Shown here piece by piece: positions 48,739 to 56,878 of a stretch of 64,000 bases of DNA (position 1 is the first letter of the stretch; each line of letters begins with the position of its first letter). The DNA lies in contig NZ_CYGY02000007.1 in assembly GCF_900007165.1 (NCBI RefSeq), positions 29,181 to 93,180 of the forward strand, written 5' to 3'. The notes under the pieces are model-generated. The model was not told where the DNA came from. It searched no databases and saw only the letters and a list, made by a program, of their open reading frames with translations. The position numbers and the translations under genes were made by a program. The stretch comes from Paraburkholderia piptadeniae (GTDB lineage Bacteria; Pseudomonadota; Gammaproteobacteria; Burkholderiales; Burkholderiaceae).

Positions 48739-48913
48739 CGGGCCCGCTGCGCGTCGCGATGGCGGAGAACGTCTCGAACATGCTGCAACCGTTCGGGGCC
48801 GTACCTATCGTCGCGATGCCGGCATCCGCATTTAGCGTGTGATGGGCTATACGGTCGTCACGTTTGCCGTCTCGCTCATGATCTATGCGGTCGCGCTGTG
48901 GCTCGTGCCATAA
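48739..48913 (+). pseudogene. C-terminal remnant of a short-chain fatty acid transporter (AtoE-like)
   Basis: Directly after the chemoreceptor stop one frame reads VAMAENVSNMLQPFGAVPIV, and after a shift near 48838 another reads MGYTVVTFAVSLMIYAVALW ending LVP at TAA 48913. AtoE/TIGR00366 transporters end with this pattern (AENVSNMLQPFWALP, then VMGYTVVxF and a last helix). Only the last 50 or so residues are left, with a broken frame. Confidence 0.55.
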
Positions 48914-48958
48914 CCATTCAGTCGTTGAGATGACCGTTCGCTGCGCGCTTGTGATTCG

Positions 48959-50071
48959 CTAGAAGCGCGTCGATACCCCGACGCGCGCGAGCGTCTGCGA
49001 GCGGTTGCTTGCTGCGGCGCCCGGCTGCAGCAATGCGTTGATCCATGCCTGCGTCACCGCGTTGTCGCCGCTCGCGCGCTGATAGATCGCCTCCCCATAG
49101 ACGAACGTGCGCTTCGACAGGTGATACTGGAGCGCACCGCTGATCTGATGCGCGCGGTTGTGATCGAGCGTCTCGTTGCCGTGCATGAACGTGTAGTCGA
49201 GACCCGCCGACCACGGCCCGCCGATCTCCCACTGCGCGCCCGTCTTGTACACGTCGATCTTCGCGCCCGTCGCCGTGTTCTTCGTGTTCGTGTACAGCAG
49301 CATCGCGAGCACGTTGCCGAACCGATAGTGCGCGCCGAACCCGAAGTTGCGGATGCCGTCGTGGCCGTTGCCGAGCTGCGGATACTTGACCTCGACATAC
49401 GCGGCCCCCAAGCCGAGCGGACCATTTGCGTAATTGAGGCCGAAGCTCATCGTCGAATCCGCCGAGAACGAGCCCGGCACGCCACCGAATCCATACAACG
49501 CGCCGAACCGCAGTCCGGAGATTTCGGGGCTGCGGTACTTGACCGAGTTCGGCACGCGCGTTGCGCCCGCCATCCGGTCGAAATCGAATGAGCCCGTCGG
49601 GTTGTTGGGCACGCCAAGCGCCGTGAACGGTCCCTGCCGGAAGTCGTAAATGCCACCCGCGAGAAACGCGCCATCAAAGAGCCCGAGCGTCAGCGAATCG
49701 AACATGAAGTCGTACTGGCTGCCGAATGTCAACGTGCCAAAGCGGTCGTTCGACAGGCCGACGAATGCAGTGCGATTGAAGAGCTGATTTGCGCCGGGAA
49801 TCGTCGAGCCGTTGCCGAGATCGAATTGCGCGGTCAGCTCGAACAGCGCCTTGTTGCCGCCGCCGAGGTCCTCGGAACCCTTGAGCGTCAGCAGGTTCGG
49901 CGCGTACACGCCGCTGTCGAACAACGTCACCGCGCCGCCATGCTGATTGTTCACGTAGGTGACGCCCGCGTCGATCATGCCCGTCAGCGTCACGCTACTT
50001 TGCGCCGACGCGGCCGCCGGAGACGACAAAGCGATTGCGCCGACCCACAGCGAAATTCCCGTTCGTTTCAT
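48959..50071 (-). CDS. Porin (Burkholderia-type general porin)
   Basis: A 370-residue outer-membrane porin with signal peptide MKRTGISLWVGAIALSSPAA ending ASA before QSSVTLTG. The mature start (SSVTLTGMIDAGVTYVNN), the PNLLTLKGSEDLGGG segment, the RTAFVGLS box and the C-terminal Phe (LARVGVSTRF) are hallmarks of gram-negative porins. ATG 50071 is the start of the signal peptide; the frame extends upstream without meaning. It allows diffusion of small solutes. Confidence 0.9.
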   Translation of the reverse strand: MKRTGISLWVGAIALSSPAAASAQSSVTLTGMIDAGVTYVNNQHGGAVTLFDSGVYAPNLLTLKGSEDLGGGNKALFELTAQFDLGNGSTIPGANQLFNRTAFVGLSNDRFGTLTFGSQYDFMFDSLTLGLFDGAFLAGGIYDFRQGPFTALGVPNNPTGSFDFDRMAGATRVPNSVKYRSPEISGLRFGALYGFGGVPGSFSADSTMSFGLNYANGPLGLGAAYVEVKYPQLGNGHDGIRNFGFGAHYRFGNVLAMLLYTNTKNTATGAKIDVYKTGAQWEIGGPWSAGLDYTFMHGNETLDHNRAHQISGALQYHLSKRTFVYGEAIYQRASGDNAVTQAWINALLQPGAAASNRSQTLARVGVSTRF

Positions 50072-50367
50072 GCCGACTTTCTCCGATGTCCCGCGTTGCC
50101 CTGTTGACTGGCGGCATAGCGTGCCAGAGCCCGAGCATTCACGCCGACGAGGGTCCCGGTTTGACGACGATCGCAAGTCGGGCGCGCCGTTCGTGGTCCC
50201 AGTGGCCCTCCTGGTCGAAGGTGGGCACGGAACTCGATGGAGAGAGCCATATCGTTGATCACACGACGATCGAAAGGTCGATGAATGCATCCGGGCGACT
50301 CGCCGGCGAAATCGCCACGAAAGAGGCAAACTAGGTTCACCACCCCGCAAGAAAGAGGAGTTCGCCC

Positions 50368-51114
50368 ATGCCCGCTCATTTGCCCAGTCTGAACGATCGC
50401 GTCGCCCTCGTCACAGGCGGCTCGCGCGGAATCGGACGCGCCATTTCGATCGCGCTAGCCTCAGCCGGAGCCGCCGTTGCCGTCAATTATCGGCAACGCG
50501 AAAACGAAGCCGCTGATGTCGTGGCTGAAATAGAGCGCGCCGGAGGCCGTGCGATCGCGGTGCGCGCCGACGTATCGGCGGCAGATGAAGTCAAAGCGAT
50601 GATCCAGCAGGTGGAAAGCCGCCTCGGCCCTGTCGATGTGCTCGTAAACAACGCGGGCACCGCGACGATCGTCGACATCGACGATCTCACGGAAGCGGAA
50701 TTCGATCGAACGCTCGCCGTCAATCTGAAGTCGGCGTTTCTCTGCACGCAAGCCGTCTTGCTCGGCATGCGGGCGAAACGGTGGGGCCGCATCGTCAATC
50801 TGTCGTCGGCTGCGGCGCGCGGCGCGGGCCTCGTCGGCATTCACTACAACACGTCGAAAGCCGGCCTAGAGGGCCTCACGCGCGGCTATGCGGCACGGCT
50901 CGCGCGCGAAGGGATCACGGTCAACGCCGTTGCGCCCGGACCCATCGACACCGAAATGGCCGGGCCGCTCAAGGCATCGAATGTCGGGGAACGGCTGCCC
51001 GTCGGTCGCCTCGGCGAAGCGAGCGAGGTCGCGGATGTCGTGCTGATGATCGTCGGCAACGCATTCATCACGGGCCAGACGATCCCTGTCAACGGCGGCA
51101 TTAGCTTCATATAG
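50368..51114 (+). CDS. SDR family oxidoreductase (FabG-like)
   Basis: A 248-residue classical SDR: cofactor GGSRGIGRA, VLVNNAGTA, catalytic Ser in NLSSAAAR and Tyr-Lys in HYNTSKAG. An Arg in NYRQRE after strand 2 favours NADP(H). SD AAGAGGAG precedes ATG 50368. It stands alone; substrate unknown, with 3-oxoacyl-ACP reductase-like enzymes the nearest type. Confidence 0.88.
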   Translation: MPAHLPSLNDRVALVTGGSRGIGRAISIALASAGAAVAVNYRQRENEAADVVAEIERAGGRAIAVRADVSAADEVKAMIQQVESRLGPVDVLVNNAGTATIVDIDDLTEAEFDRTLAVNLKSAFLCTQAVLLGMRAKRWGRIVNLSSAAARGAGLVGIHYNTSKAGLEGLTRGYAARLAREGITVNAVAPGPIDTEMAGPLKASNVGERLPVGRLGEASEVADVVLMIVGNAFITGQTIPVNGGISFI

Positions 51115-51181
51115 CCGCTTCATATTTGCCGCTTCGTATTTGCCGCTTTGTATTTGCCCTTTCGTATCGCCGCTTCGTTTA
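51110..51181. repeat. Degenerate 14-bp tandem repeat
   Basis: Five imperfect copies of ATTTGCCGCTTCGT-like sequence follow the SDR stop codon. It has no coding sense and probably arose by slippage. Confidence 0.6.
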
Positions 51182-51257
51182 GGCTCGTAGCCGCTGCGCT
51201 CGCGCGAAAGTGCTAATGCGCGAGCGAACGTTGCACCCGCTTCGTGCGGCCATGCGC

Positions 51258-51734
51258 TTACGCCTTTCTCTCACATGCGCTCGCAGCAGGATAGGGTTCC
51301 TGCAAAGCGATGGAGCCCGTCTCCAGCAGCGACTTGAGATTGGAAATGACCTTGGGCCATCCGCCGGACACCGCGTCGATGAGCTTCGAATGTTCACGCT
51401 CGATCGTGTGGGTGATCGAGAGCTTGACGGCCGATCCACTCGGTTCCAGTTCCATCGTGCATAGCGACGCGCCTTCGACCTTCAGCTCCGGCTTGTTCTC
51501 GTGCTGCCAGCGGATTACGAGGCGCAGTGGCGGCTCGGCCTCGACGATCTCGCCGGCGTCGAACAGCTGTCCCTCGCTGGACACCAGCTTCCACGCCGAT
51601 CCCGCCTTCCACTCGCTTTCGCAGTGCATGCCGAACCAGTACTGCTTCATGAACTCCGCGTCGGTCAGCGCCGACCACAGCTTTTCCGGCGTGGTGCGAA
51701 TGTAGGTCACATAGACAAAGGTCGATCTAGTCAT
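51258..51734 (-). CDS. SRPBCC (START/Bet v1-like) family protein
   Basis: A 158-residue protein of the AHSA1/SRPBCC fold: STFVYVTYIRTTPEKLWSAL, then ALTDAEFMKQYWFG and GWPKVISNLKSLLE at the C-terminus. Members bind hydrophobic ligands in a deep cavity. Its ATG overlaps the end of the ArsR gene by 8 bp, the standard arrangement of this regulator-SRPBCC pair. The ligand is unknown. Confidence 0.88.
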   Translation of the reverse strand: MTRSTFVYVTYIRTTPEKLWSALTDAEFMKQYWFGMHCESEWKAGSAWKLVSSEGQLFDAGEIVEAEPPLRLVIRWQHENKPELKVEGASLCTMELEPSGSAVKLSITHTIEREHSKLIDAVSGGWPKVISNLKSLLETGSIALQEPYPAASACERKA

Positions 51735-52059
51735 TGCCTTTCTCCAGACGTCGCTTCAGTTTCGAAAGCGCCTTGAGGCGCGGCTTCTCAAACTTGGCAA
51801 TCCAGCGCTCGTAGATCTCCTGTAGCGGCACCGGATTGAGAAAGTGCAGCTTCTCGCGCCCGCGCCGCACGGTGGCGACCAGATTCGCCGCCTCCAGCAA
51901 ATCCAGATGCTGCGTGACGCCCTGCCGCGTCATGTCCATGTGTTCGCACAAGTCGTTGAGCGTGCGGCCGTCGTGTGCGTGCAGCAAGTCCAGCAGCTTG
52001 CGCCGGCTGGGATCGGCGAGGGCTTTGAACAGCAGGTTGTCATCGGGGCGCTCGGCCAT
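51727..52059 (-). CDS. ArsR-type winged-helix regulator
   Basis: A 110-residue regulator: LFKALADPSRRKLLDLLHAH, recognition region LCEHMDMTRQGVTQHLDLLE and wing LVATVRRGREKLHFLNP. No metal-binding Cys is present, as usual for the subgroup paired with SRPBCC proteins. ATG 52059 is chosen over ATG 52089 because a near-consensus promoter at 52092-52121 would start transcription around 52085, downstream of the latter. It probably represses its own operon through the two palindromes described separately. Confidence 0.85.
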   Translation of the reverse strand: MAERPDDNLLFKALADPSRRKLLDLLHAHDGRTLNDLCEHMDMTRQGVTQHLDLLEAANLVATVRRGREKLHFLNPVPLQEIYERWIAKFEKPRLKALSKLKRRLEKGND

Positions 52060-52069
52060 GAACGGCGAT

Positions 52070-52089
52070 ATGCAAGTGATCTCTTGCAT
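52070..52089. promoter_or_regulatory. ArsR operator 2 at the transcription start
   Basis: Inverted repeat ATGCAAG-TGATCT-CTTGCAT, overlapping the expected transcription start of the ArsR-SRPBCC operon. It shares GCAAG half-sites with the palindrome at 52099-52114. Confidence 0.6.
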
Positions 52090-52091
52090 GA

Positions 52092-52121
52092 ATAATAGGC
52101 AAGCAATTGCTTGCATGTCAA
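52092..52121 (-). promoter_or_regulatory. Sigma-70 promoter of the ArsR-SRPBCC operon with embedded palindrome
   Basis: On the minus strand TTGACA (52121-52116), an 18-bp spacer and TATTAT (52097-52092). The spacer contains the perfect 16-bp palindrome GCAAGCAATTGCTTGC (52099-52114), so a bound dimer would block RNA polymerase directly. Confidence 0.75.
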
Positions 52122-52240
52122 GTTGATCGTTTGCGATTGCCGCAACGGACCGCGAAGGGTCGGGGAAACGCTGAACGATCCGCATCATCTGCCTGTGCCG
52201 ATGATGTGATGTCATTCGCAAAAGCGAGGGCGCTGGGTGT

Positions 52241-52927
52241 TTAATCAAGCAGCGGCGATCCGGCGAGCGCATCGTCGATCTCGGGCCAGCCCTGCTCGCC
52301 GATCAGCGGCACGAAATGCACTTCGCCCAGGTCCTCTTCGTCGAACTGCGTCGCGCTCGCGCGCGCGAGCTTGACGAGCCGCTGACGCTCGCGATGCGTG
52401 CCGATGGGCATCACCAGCCTTCCGCCCATCGCGAGCTGGTCCCGCCACGCGGGCGGCACATCGGGCCCGCCCGCTGCCGCGATGATCGCGTCGAACGGCG
52501 CACGCGACGCCCAGCCGAGCGTGCCGTCCGCGTCGAGCACATCGATATTGGCGAAGCCGTTGGCAGACAGCGTTTCTCTCGCCGATGCCGCAAGAGACGC
52601 ATCTCGCTCGATGCTGTCCACATGCGATGCAAGCCGCGACGCGACGGCAGCCGCGTAGCCCGAGCCTGTGCCGATGTCCGGCACGCGATCTTGCGGCGAC
52701 AGTTCTGCCGCCTCTATCATCCTGGCGACGATGAACGGCTGCGAGATGGTTTGACCGCCCGCGAGCGGCAACGGCGTGTCGCTGTAAGCGAATTCCGTCA
52801 AGTGGTGCGGCACGAACACATGCCGCGGCAGCGTGCGCATCGCATCCAGAACACGCGGATCGCGAACACCTCGCGATGCGATCTGACTGTCCACCATTTG
52901 CCGCCGCTCGTAATCGAATGCTTCCAT
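52241..52927 (-). CDS. pcm: Protein-L-isoaspartate O-methyltransferase
   Basis: A 228-residue PCMT. The N-terminal MVDSQIASRGVRDPRVLDAM, the substrate loop PLAGGQTISQPFIVARM and SAM motif I (VPDIGTGSGYAAA, with Pro-Asp where VLEIG is usual) are clear. It methylates isoaspartyl residues to start their repair. Here it is not next to surE or nlpD, so it may be an additional copy. It is followed downstream by the ArsR-SRPBCC operon on the same strand. Confidence 0.9.
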   Translation of the reverse strand: MEAFDYERRQMVDSQIASRGVRDPRVLDAMRTLPRHVFVPHHLTEFAYSDTPLPLAGGQTISQPFIVARMIEAAELSPQDRVPDIGTGSGYAAAVASRLASHVDSIERDASLAASARETLSANGFANIDVLDADGTLGWASRAPFDAIIAAAGGPDVPPAWRDQLAMGGRLVMPIGTHRERQRLVKLARASATQFDEEDLGEVHFVPLIGEQGWPEIDDALAGSPLLD

Positions 52928-53128
52928 TTTTGCAGGGACGTTATTGCCGAATACGTCTGGATTGCGAGCATCGGCTGTTCCCCGAATGTTCTGTCAAATG
53001 CCGGGCAGCAGGTCGCGGTCCGCGAATTGCGGGCTCGCTGAAGCAGCGCATCGTTGCTCCTGTATTCCGCACCACTGCCGCCCGACGCGATGGGCCGCGC
53101 GCCGCGTACTGCGCGGATGCCGCTCACA

Positions 53129-53299
53129 TCACTCTTCGTCCTCGGGCACGACCTGACCGGGCTCCAGATCCTGGATCTCGACCAGCTCGCCGTCGACGAC
53201 CATTTCCGCCCCCGCCTCGATCGTCTCGCCCAATACCGGGTCGCCGTCCACGATCAGGCGGATGGGCGTGTCCCCCTCATTGGTCACTCTCACTTTCAT
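53129..53299 (-). CDS. Small acidic hypothetical protein, 56 aa
   Basis: A 56-residue, very acidic and strand-rich protein (MKVRVTNEGDTPIRLIVDGD ... ending PGQVVPEDEE). SD GGAG is 7 nt from the ATG at 53299. The family is unknown to me; composition suggests a small beta-barrel-like or tail-fibre-like fold. Confidence 0.65.
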   Translation of the reverse strand: MKVRVTNEGDTPIRLIVDGDPVLGETIEAGAEMVVDGELVEIQDLEPGQVVPEDEE

Positions 53300-53527
53300 C
53301 GCAGTGCTCCTTGACGTCGTTAATGTCCGATGATCAACCTGCTCCTGCATGTACCTGCAAGAACGCGGCCCGCTCCTCGCGGCGGATACGTCGCCGCAAG
53401 GAGACCATGTGCACCATCCACGACGCGGGCGAACGCTGGAATATGCGTTGCTACACCGACTATATACGGATGGGCGCACGTCGTCAGGCGCCATACCGTT
53501 CGCAAAGGAGCTTCGGAGACGAAGCTC

Positions 53528-53818
53528 ATCGCGCGTCATCTGTCTGTCGCGCTCGCGCCGGCAGTATTTGTTGCATTCGGCACAACCGCTTGCAAAAAGG
53601 TCGACGACAAGAACGCCAGCAGCAGCATGGTCCCGGGCAGCAGCGGCGTGATGAGCGACACGGCGAGCATGAGCCGCACGCCGGCGCAAGGCGCGGCAGC
53701 CAGGGGCGCGAGCGGCAACGCGTCCGCTGCGAGCATGCCGTCCCCATCGAGCGACGCGCACGTCGTCAGCCCGCCTTCGGCGGGTGCAAGTGCCGTGCCT
53801 TCCGGGACAGGCCAATAG
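53528..53818 (+). CDS. Putative small lipoprotein with no canonical start codon
   Basis: The frame reads ARHLSVALAPAVFVAFGTTA then CKKVDDKNASSS and a Ser/Ala/Pro-rich tail to 53818. This is a signal sequence with lipobox-like TTAC and a low-complexity periplasmic tail. AAAGGAG and GGAG lie upstream, but the codon at the expected position (53528) is ATC; the nearest in-frame ATG is at 53330, far upstream. Either translation begins at ATC or at 53330, or the start was lost by mutation. Confidence 0.4.
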   Translation: MARHLSVALAPAVFVAFGTTACKKVDDKNASSSMVPGSSGVMSDTASMSRTPAQGAAARGASGNASAASMPSPSSDAHVVSPPSAGASAVPSGTGQ

Positions 53819-53850
53819 ACCACCAGGATGCAACCGATTGGAGAACCGAG

Positions 53851-54156
53851 ATGCCGATAATCGCCCGAGTAATCGAAACCTTGACGGAAGCCAATGCGGC
53901 ACGCGACGCCGTACTGCGCTGCGGCGTGCCGCCCGAGTGCGTGACGCTGTGGTCGCAAGCCGACGAAGCCGGCGGCGTGCGCGGCAACTTCCTGACGGGC
54001 GACTGCGAAACGGGACGTTCTGAACCTGACGAATACGACCGCAGATTCAAAGACTTCGATACGGGCGCAAGGTTCACGCTCAGCGTGACCGCGAGCGACG
54101 AGCAGATGCCTTCAGTCGAAGCTGCGCTTGCGACGAACAAGCATGACGGCCGATGA
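53851..54156 (+). CDS. Hypothetical protein, 101 aa
   Basis: A 101-residue soluble protein starting MPIIARVIETLTEANAARDA, ending FTLSVTASDEQMPSVEAALA. The layout (strand, helix with Ala-rich NAARDAVL, then PPECVTLWS) resembles small general-stress or heat-induced proteins with a ferredoxin-like fold, but no family can be given. GGAG precedes ATG 53851. It lies with other small stress-type genes. Confidence 0.65.
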   Translation: MPIIARVIETLTEANAARDAVLRCGVPPECVTLWSQADEAGGVRGNFLTGDCETGRSEPDEYDRRFKDFDTGARFTLSVTASDEQMPSVEAALATNKHDGR

Positions 54157-54201
54157 CGCGAAACGCCTGTACCACGTAGTCAGATCCCTTCACGCCGCCT
54201 G

Positions 54202-54765
54202 TTACTTCGCCTCGCGATCGAACGCGGGGCTTCCGTCACCGGCGAGCTTGCTGCCCGCTGCTTCCAGCTTTTTCATCAACACTGCTTTTTGCGTGGCGAT
54301 TTCCTCGCCGAGCCTCACGAGATCGACACCGCTCTTGAGCAACTCGGGAAACAGAACGGATTCCTCTTCCTCGATGTGATGACGCACGATCTGCGACAGC
54401 ACTTCGAACGTCGCATCGAAACCGCGATCGCCGGGCTTCAGCGATTCGAACCTGGCGACCAGCGTCTTCATCAGGAAGTGCTCGACGTAGGCTTCATCCA
54501 CGTCGATTTCCTCTGACTGCTGCAGCGTCTTGTGCGCGGCGGGGTAAAGAATCTCTTCCTCGATCAGCGTATGAACGGTCAGCTCTTCGCATGCGCGCTG
54601 CACGACAGCGCGCTTTGCTTCGTGGTCGGTGTCTGCCGTCCGATGGAATGCATCGAAGAGCTGCTCCGCAATGCGATGGTCCGCCTTCAGCACTTCGATG
54701 GCGTCGTGTGCCGCGTTTTCCACGGCGGCCCCGGCTGCGAGTTCCTTGTTCGCGTCTTCGCTCAT
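54202..54765 (-). CDS. Hemerythrin domain-containing protein
   Basis: A 187-residue four-helix protein. The di-iron ligands are visible as LKADHRIAEQLF, HTLIEEEILYPAAH, EHFLMKTL and HHIEEEESVLFPEL. ATG 54765 with AGGG upstream is chosen over ATG 54798. Such proteins bind O2 or protect iron-sulfur clusters in oxidative and nitrosative stress. It is encoded alone. Confidence 0.88.
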   Translation of the reverse strand: MSEDANKELAAGAAVENAAHDAIEVLKADHRIAEQLFDAFHRTADTDHEAKRAVVQRACEELTVHTLIEEEILYPAAHKTLQQSEEIDVDEAYVEHFLMKTLVARFESLKPGDRGFDATFEVLSQIVRHHIEEEESVLFPELLKSGVDLVRLGEEIATQKAVLMKKLEAAGSKLAGDGSPAFDREAK

Positions 54766-55135
54766 GATTCCCTTCTGGAAAAGTTCTCTAATAACCACAC
54801 GGTTTAACCCGACGCGGCTTCGATCGAATGAGATTTAGCAAGCGCCATTCCGGGCCTCGCCGTGACGCTTGCCTCTACCGCACGGGCACGGTGATTGCGT
54901 GATTGCGCGAAACACAAAGGTCACGAACCGCTCCGGTCATTCCATTCACACCGCGGCCGCGATTGCATTTGTTGCAAGCGACGCGTTGCCGCCAGGAAGG
55001 TCTTTTCACAATAGCGGCAATAACGACAATAGCGACGACAGCGGGCCGCAACAACAGGCTGGCATCGCGTATGCGCCTTCTCGCAGATCGCGGCAGGCAG
55101 CACTGCGCGCTGCGTTGATAACGTGGGAGAAACTC
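54766..55135. other. Intergenic region between hemerythrin and DUF2795 genes
   Basis: About 370 bp, presumably holding two divergent promoters. A short direct repeat of CAATAGCGGCAATAACGA type occurs at 55010-55045. The open frame from 54869 that enters the DUF2795 gene has no coding character here. Confidence 0.4.
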
Positions 55136-55369
55136 ATGTCACAGCATCCGGCTCGTTCGCAGGATCAACGTCATCCTGGACAACCCAACCCTATCGACAT
55201 CCAGAAGGCGCTCTCGGGCGTCGACTATCCGACCACGCGCGAGAAGCTCGGCGAACGGGCTCGCCATAATCACGCGAACACGGACATCGTGGATCTGATC
55301 GACAAGCTTCCCGATCACAACTACGACAGTCCGGCTGCGGTGTCGAAGGAAATTTCGCGCATCCAGTGA
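55136..55369 (+). CDS. DUF2795 domain-containing protein
   Basis: A 77-residue protein. After a polar start, IDIQKALSGVDYPTTREKLG and IDKLPDHNYDSPAAVSKEIS match the DUF2795 family. These small helical proteins are common in soil bacteria and often co-occur with stress genes; function unknown. GGGAGA precedes ATG 55136. Confidence 0.82.
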   Translation: MSQHPARSQDQRHPGQPNPIDIQKALSGVDYPTTREKLGERARHNHANTDIVDLIDKLPDHNYDSPAAVSKEISRIQ

Positions 55370-55563
55370 TGCAAGCCAGCGTTTCTAACGATGCGCAACG
55401 GCGTGCGAGTTCGTGCACCAGCGTCGTCGTACTGACGCACAACCGGGGCTCACGCCTTTTCATCGGCGGCGGAGAAGAACTCGTTGCGCTCGAGTTTCGC
55501 CCGCCGCCCGTCGACGATCCGCTATTTTTCGGCGCTGATTCGCGCGACGCCGCGCACGCATGA
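55366..55563 (+). CDS. Questionable 65-aa frame with glycosyltransferase-like start
   Basis: It overlaps the DUF2795 stop by 4 bp. The segment TSVVVLTHNRGSRL looks like the first strand of family 2 glycosyltransferases, but nothing else of such an enzyme follows (IGGGEELVALEFRPPPVDD). It may be a small unrelated protein or a fragment. Confidence 0.3.
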   Translation: MMQASVSNDAQRRASSCTSVVVLTHNRGSRLFIGGGEELVALEFRPPPVDDPLFFGADSRDAAHA

Positions 55564-55620
55564 CGCCGTGCGCGATGCTGGAGCGACGGCGTCGATAATG
55601 CCGCCGTAGCATTCGCGCCT

Positions 55621-56007
55621 TCAGGGCACGTCGATGGATGGGCCGCGCCATTCCCTCTGCAGCGTGGCGGCGAGAATCATGTCCAGCGCGTTCAATGGCT
55701 TCGCGCCCGCGCGCACGAGCGGCCGGAATACGGGGTCGCCGCGCCGCACGGGCGCACCCGTCAGCCCGCAGACTCCAGCCGTGCGCGCAAAGCCTGCCCG
55801 CCACATCTGATCCTGATACCGGCCGAACGTCGAGTCGCTCCACGAAACCAGTATCGTCGACGTGGTCTGCTGCTCGATGCGATCGATCGACGATGCATTC
55901 GCAACAGGGGCCCGCGCCGGACGGCAGAGTTCGCGCGACTCCCGCATATCGGGAGCCTGCCCGTGCAACCAGCCGACGATCTGAGACCACGGATCACTGC
56001 CGTTCAT
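55621..56007 (-). CDS. DUF3331 domain-containing protein
   Basis: A 128-residue protein of a family mostly seen in Burkholderiaceae. The core TSTILVSWSDSTFGRYQDQM, ARTAGVCGLTGAPVRRGDPV and NALDMILAATL is conserved; CGLTG with the later RRGDPVFRP looks like a partial zinc-ribbon-like turn. Its role is unknown. SD GGAGG lies before ATG 56007. Confidence 0.85.
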   Translation of the reverse strand: MNGSDPWSQIVGWLHGQAPDMRESRELCRPARAPVANASSIDRIEQQTTSTILVSWSDSTFGRYQDQMWRAGFARTAGVCGLTGAPVRRGDPVFRPLVRAGAKPLNALDMILAATLQREWRGPSIDVP

Positions 56008-56040
56008 GTTCGACCTCCTTCGCTGATGCGGACGCTGGCG

Positions 56041-56568
56041 TTACGCTTCGTCAGCGCCATCCGCCGGCGCGAGCACGACGACGTTCCCGATGCCTTGCCG
56101 CGCCATCTTCGTGTAGGGGCACAAACGCTCCGTGTCGTGCACCAGTTGCTCCGCCAGTGTCCGCTCGACACCCGGCAAACGGATGCACGTATTTGCGGCC
56201 AGCAGAAACAGGCCATCGACGGGGTCGCGGCTGAACCCGACCGTGACCTCCACCGATGCGCCCGCTATCGGAACGCACACCCGCGCCGCAAGCAGGCTCA
56301 GCGCGCAGTGAAAGCAGGCCGCGTACGCAGCCGCGAACAACTGCTCGGGATTCGCGCCGCCGCCTGGTCCGCCGAGCGCTTCGGGCAAGCGCAACTCGAG
56401 CGCGAGATTGCCGTCGTCGGAACGCACGATGCCCGACGCGCGCCCATGACCCGCATCGCCGCCCGTCACCGAAACCGTCGCCGAATACAGCGTTTGAGCG
56501 TATTTGCCGCTGTACTTGTCGAGCAGGGTCAATGGCGGTGGATGTAGTGCGGTCAAGGCGCGCGTCAT
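56041..56568 (-). CDS. ohr: Ohr/OsmC family organic hydroperoxide resistance protein
   Basis: A 175-residue OsmC-fold peroxidase. TLYSATVSVTGGDAGHGRAS, NPEQLFAAAYAACFHCALSL and ERLCPYTKMARQG carry the two catalytic Cys. The first motif normally reads ACFHGAL; here Gly is replaced by a third Cys next to the active site. It reduces organic hydroperoxides with lipoyl or thiol partners. ATG 56568 matches the family start; the upstream frame is not coding. No OhrR repressor is adjacent. Confidence 0.88.
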   Translation of the reverse strand: MTRALTALHPPPLTLLDKYSGKYAQTLYSATVSVTGGDAGHGRASGIVRSDDGNLALELRLPEALGGPGGGANPEQLFAAAYAACFHCALSLLAARVCVPIAGASVEVTVGFSRDPVDGLFLLAANTCIRLPGVERTLAEQLVHDTERLCPYTKMARQGIGNVVVLAPADGADEA

Positions 56569-56878
56569 CCGTTCAAGCTGTGACTGCCGCTTGTCGCGAC
56601 GGCCTTGCTGCCGATGAGTCCTGTGCTGCGTGTCACAACGATCTTCATTCACTTCCCTTATGGGCGTGTACGTGGCCGCAAAGCCGCCCCTGCGCACGAG
56701 GCGCGAATGGCGAATTGCGAATTGCGAATTGCGCGCGGTCCGTACGTGACTCATCGTAGGCTTGCGCGCCGCCCGGCAGAAGAGCCTCAGAAGCACCCAT
56801 CGTGTTGCGTCACGGGCACCAATCAGAACCAGTCGGAACCGATCGGAACATCGAGGAAGGTCGACTTCGGGCGCGCCG
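56569..56878. other. Intergenic region upstream of ohr
   Basis: About 310 bp between the ohr start and the end of the LysR gene on the same strand. It holds direct repeats GCGAATTGCGAATTGCGAATTGCG near 56706-56735 (three GAATTGC units), and a TCAGAACCAGTCGGAACCGATCGG-like repeat (split GAACC units) near 56823. No gene is evident. The repeats may be regulator sites or slippage products. Confidence 0.4.

Noticed and set aside
55460..55990. 176-codon minus-strand frame overlapping the DUF3331 gene
   Set aside because: Arg-rich shadow frame; the DUF3331 frame at 55621-56007 has the family match and SD.
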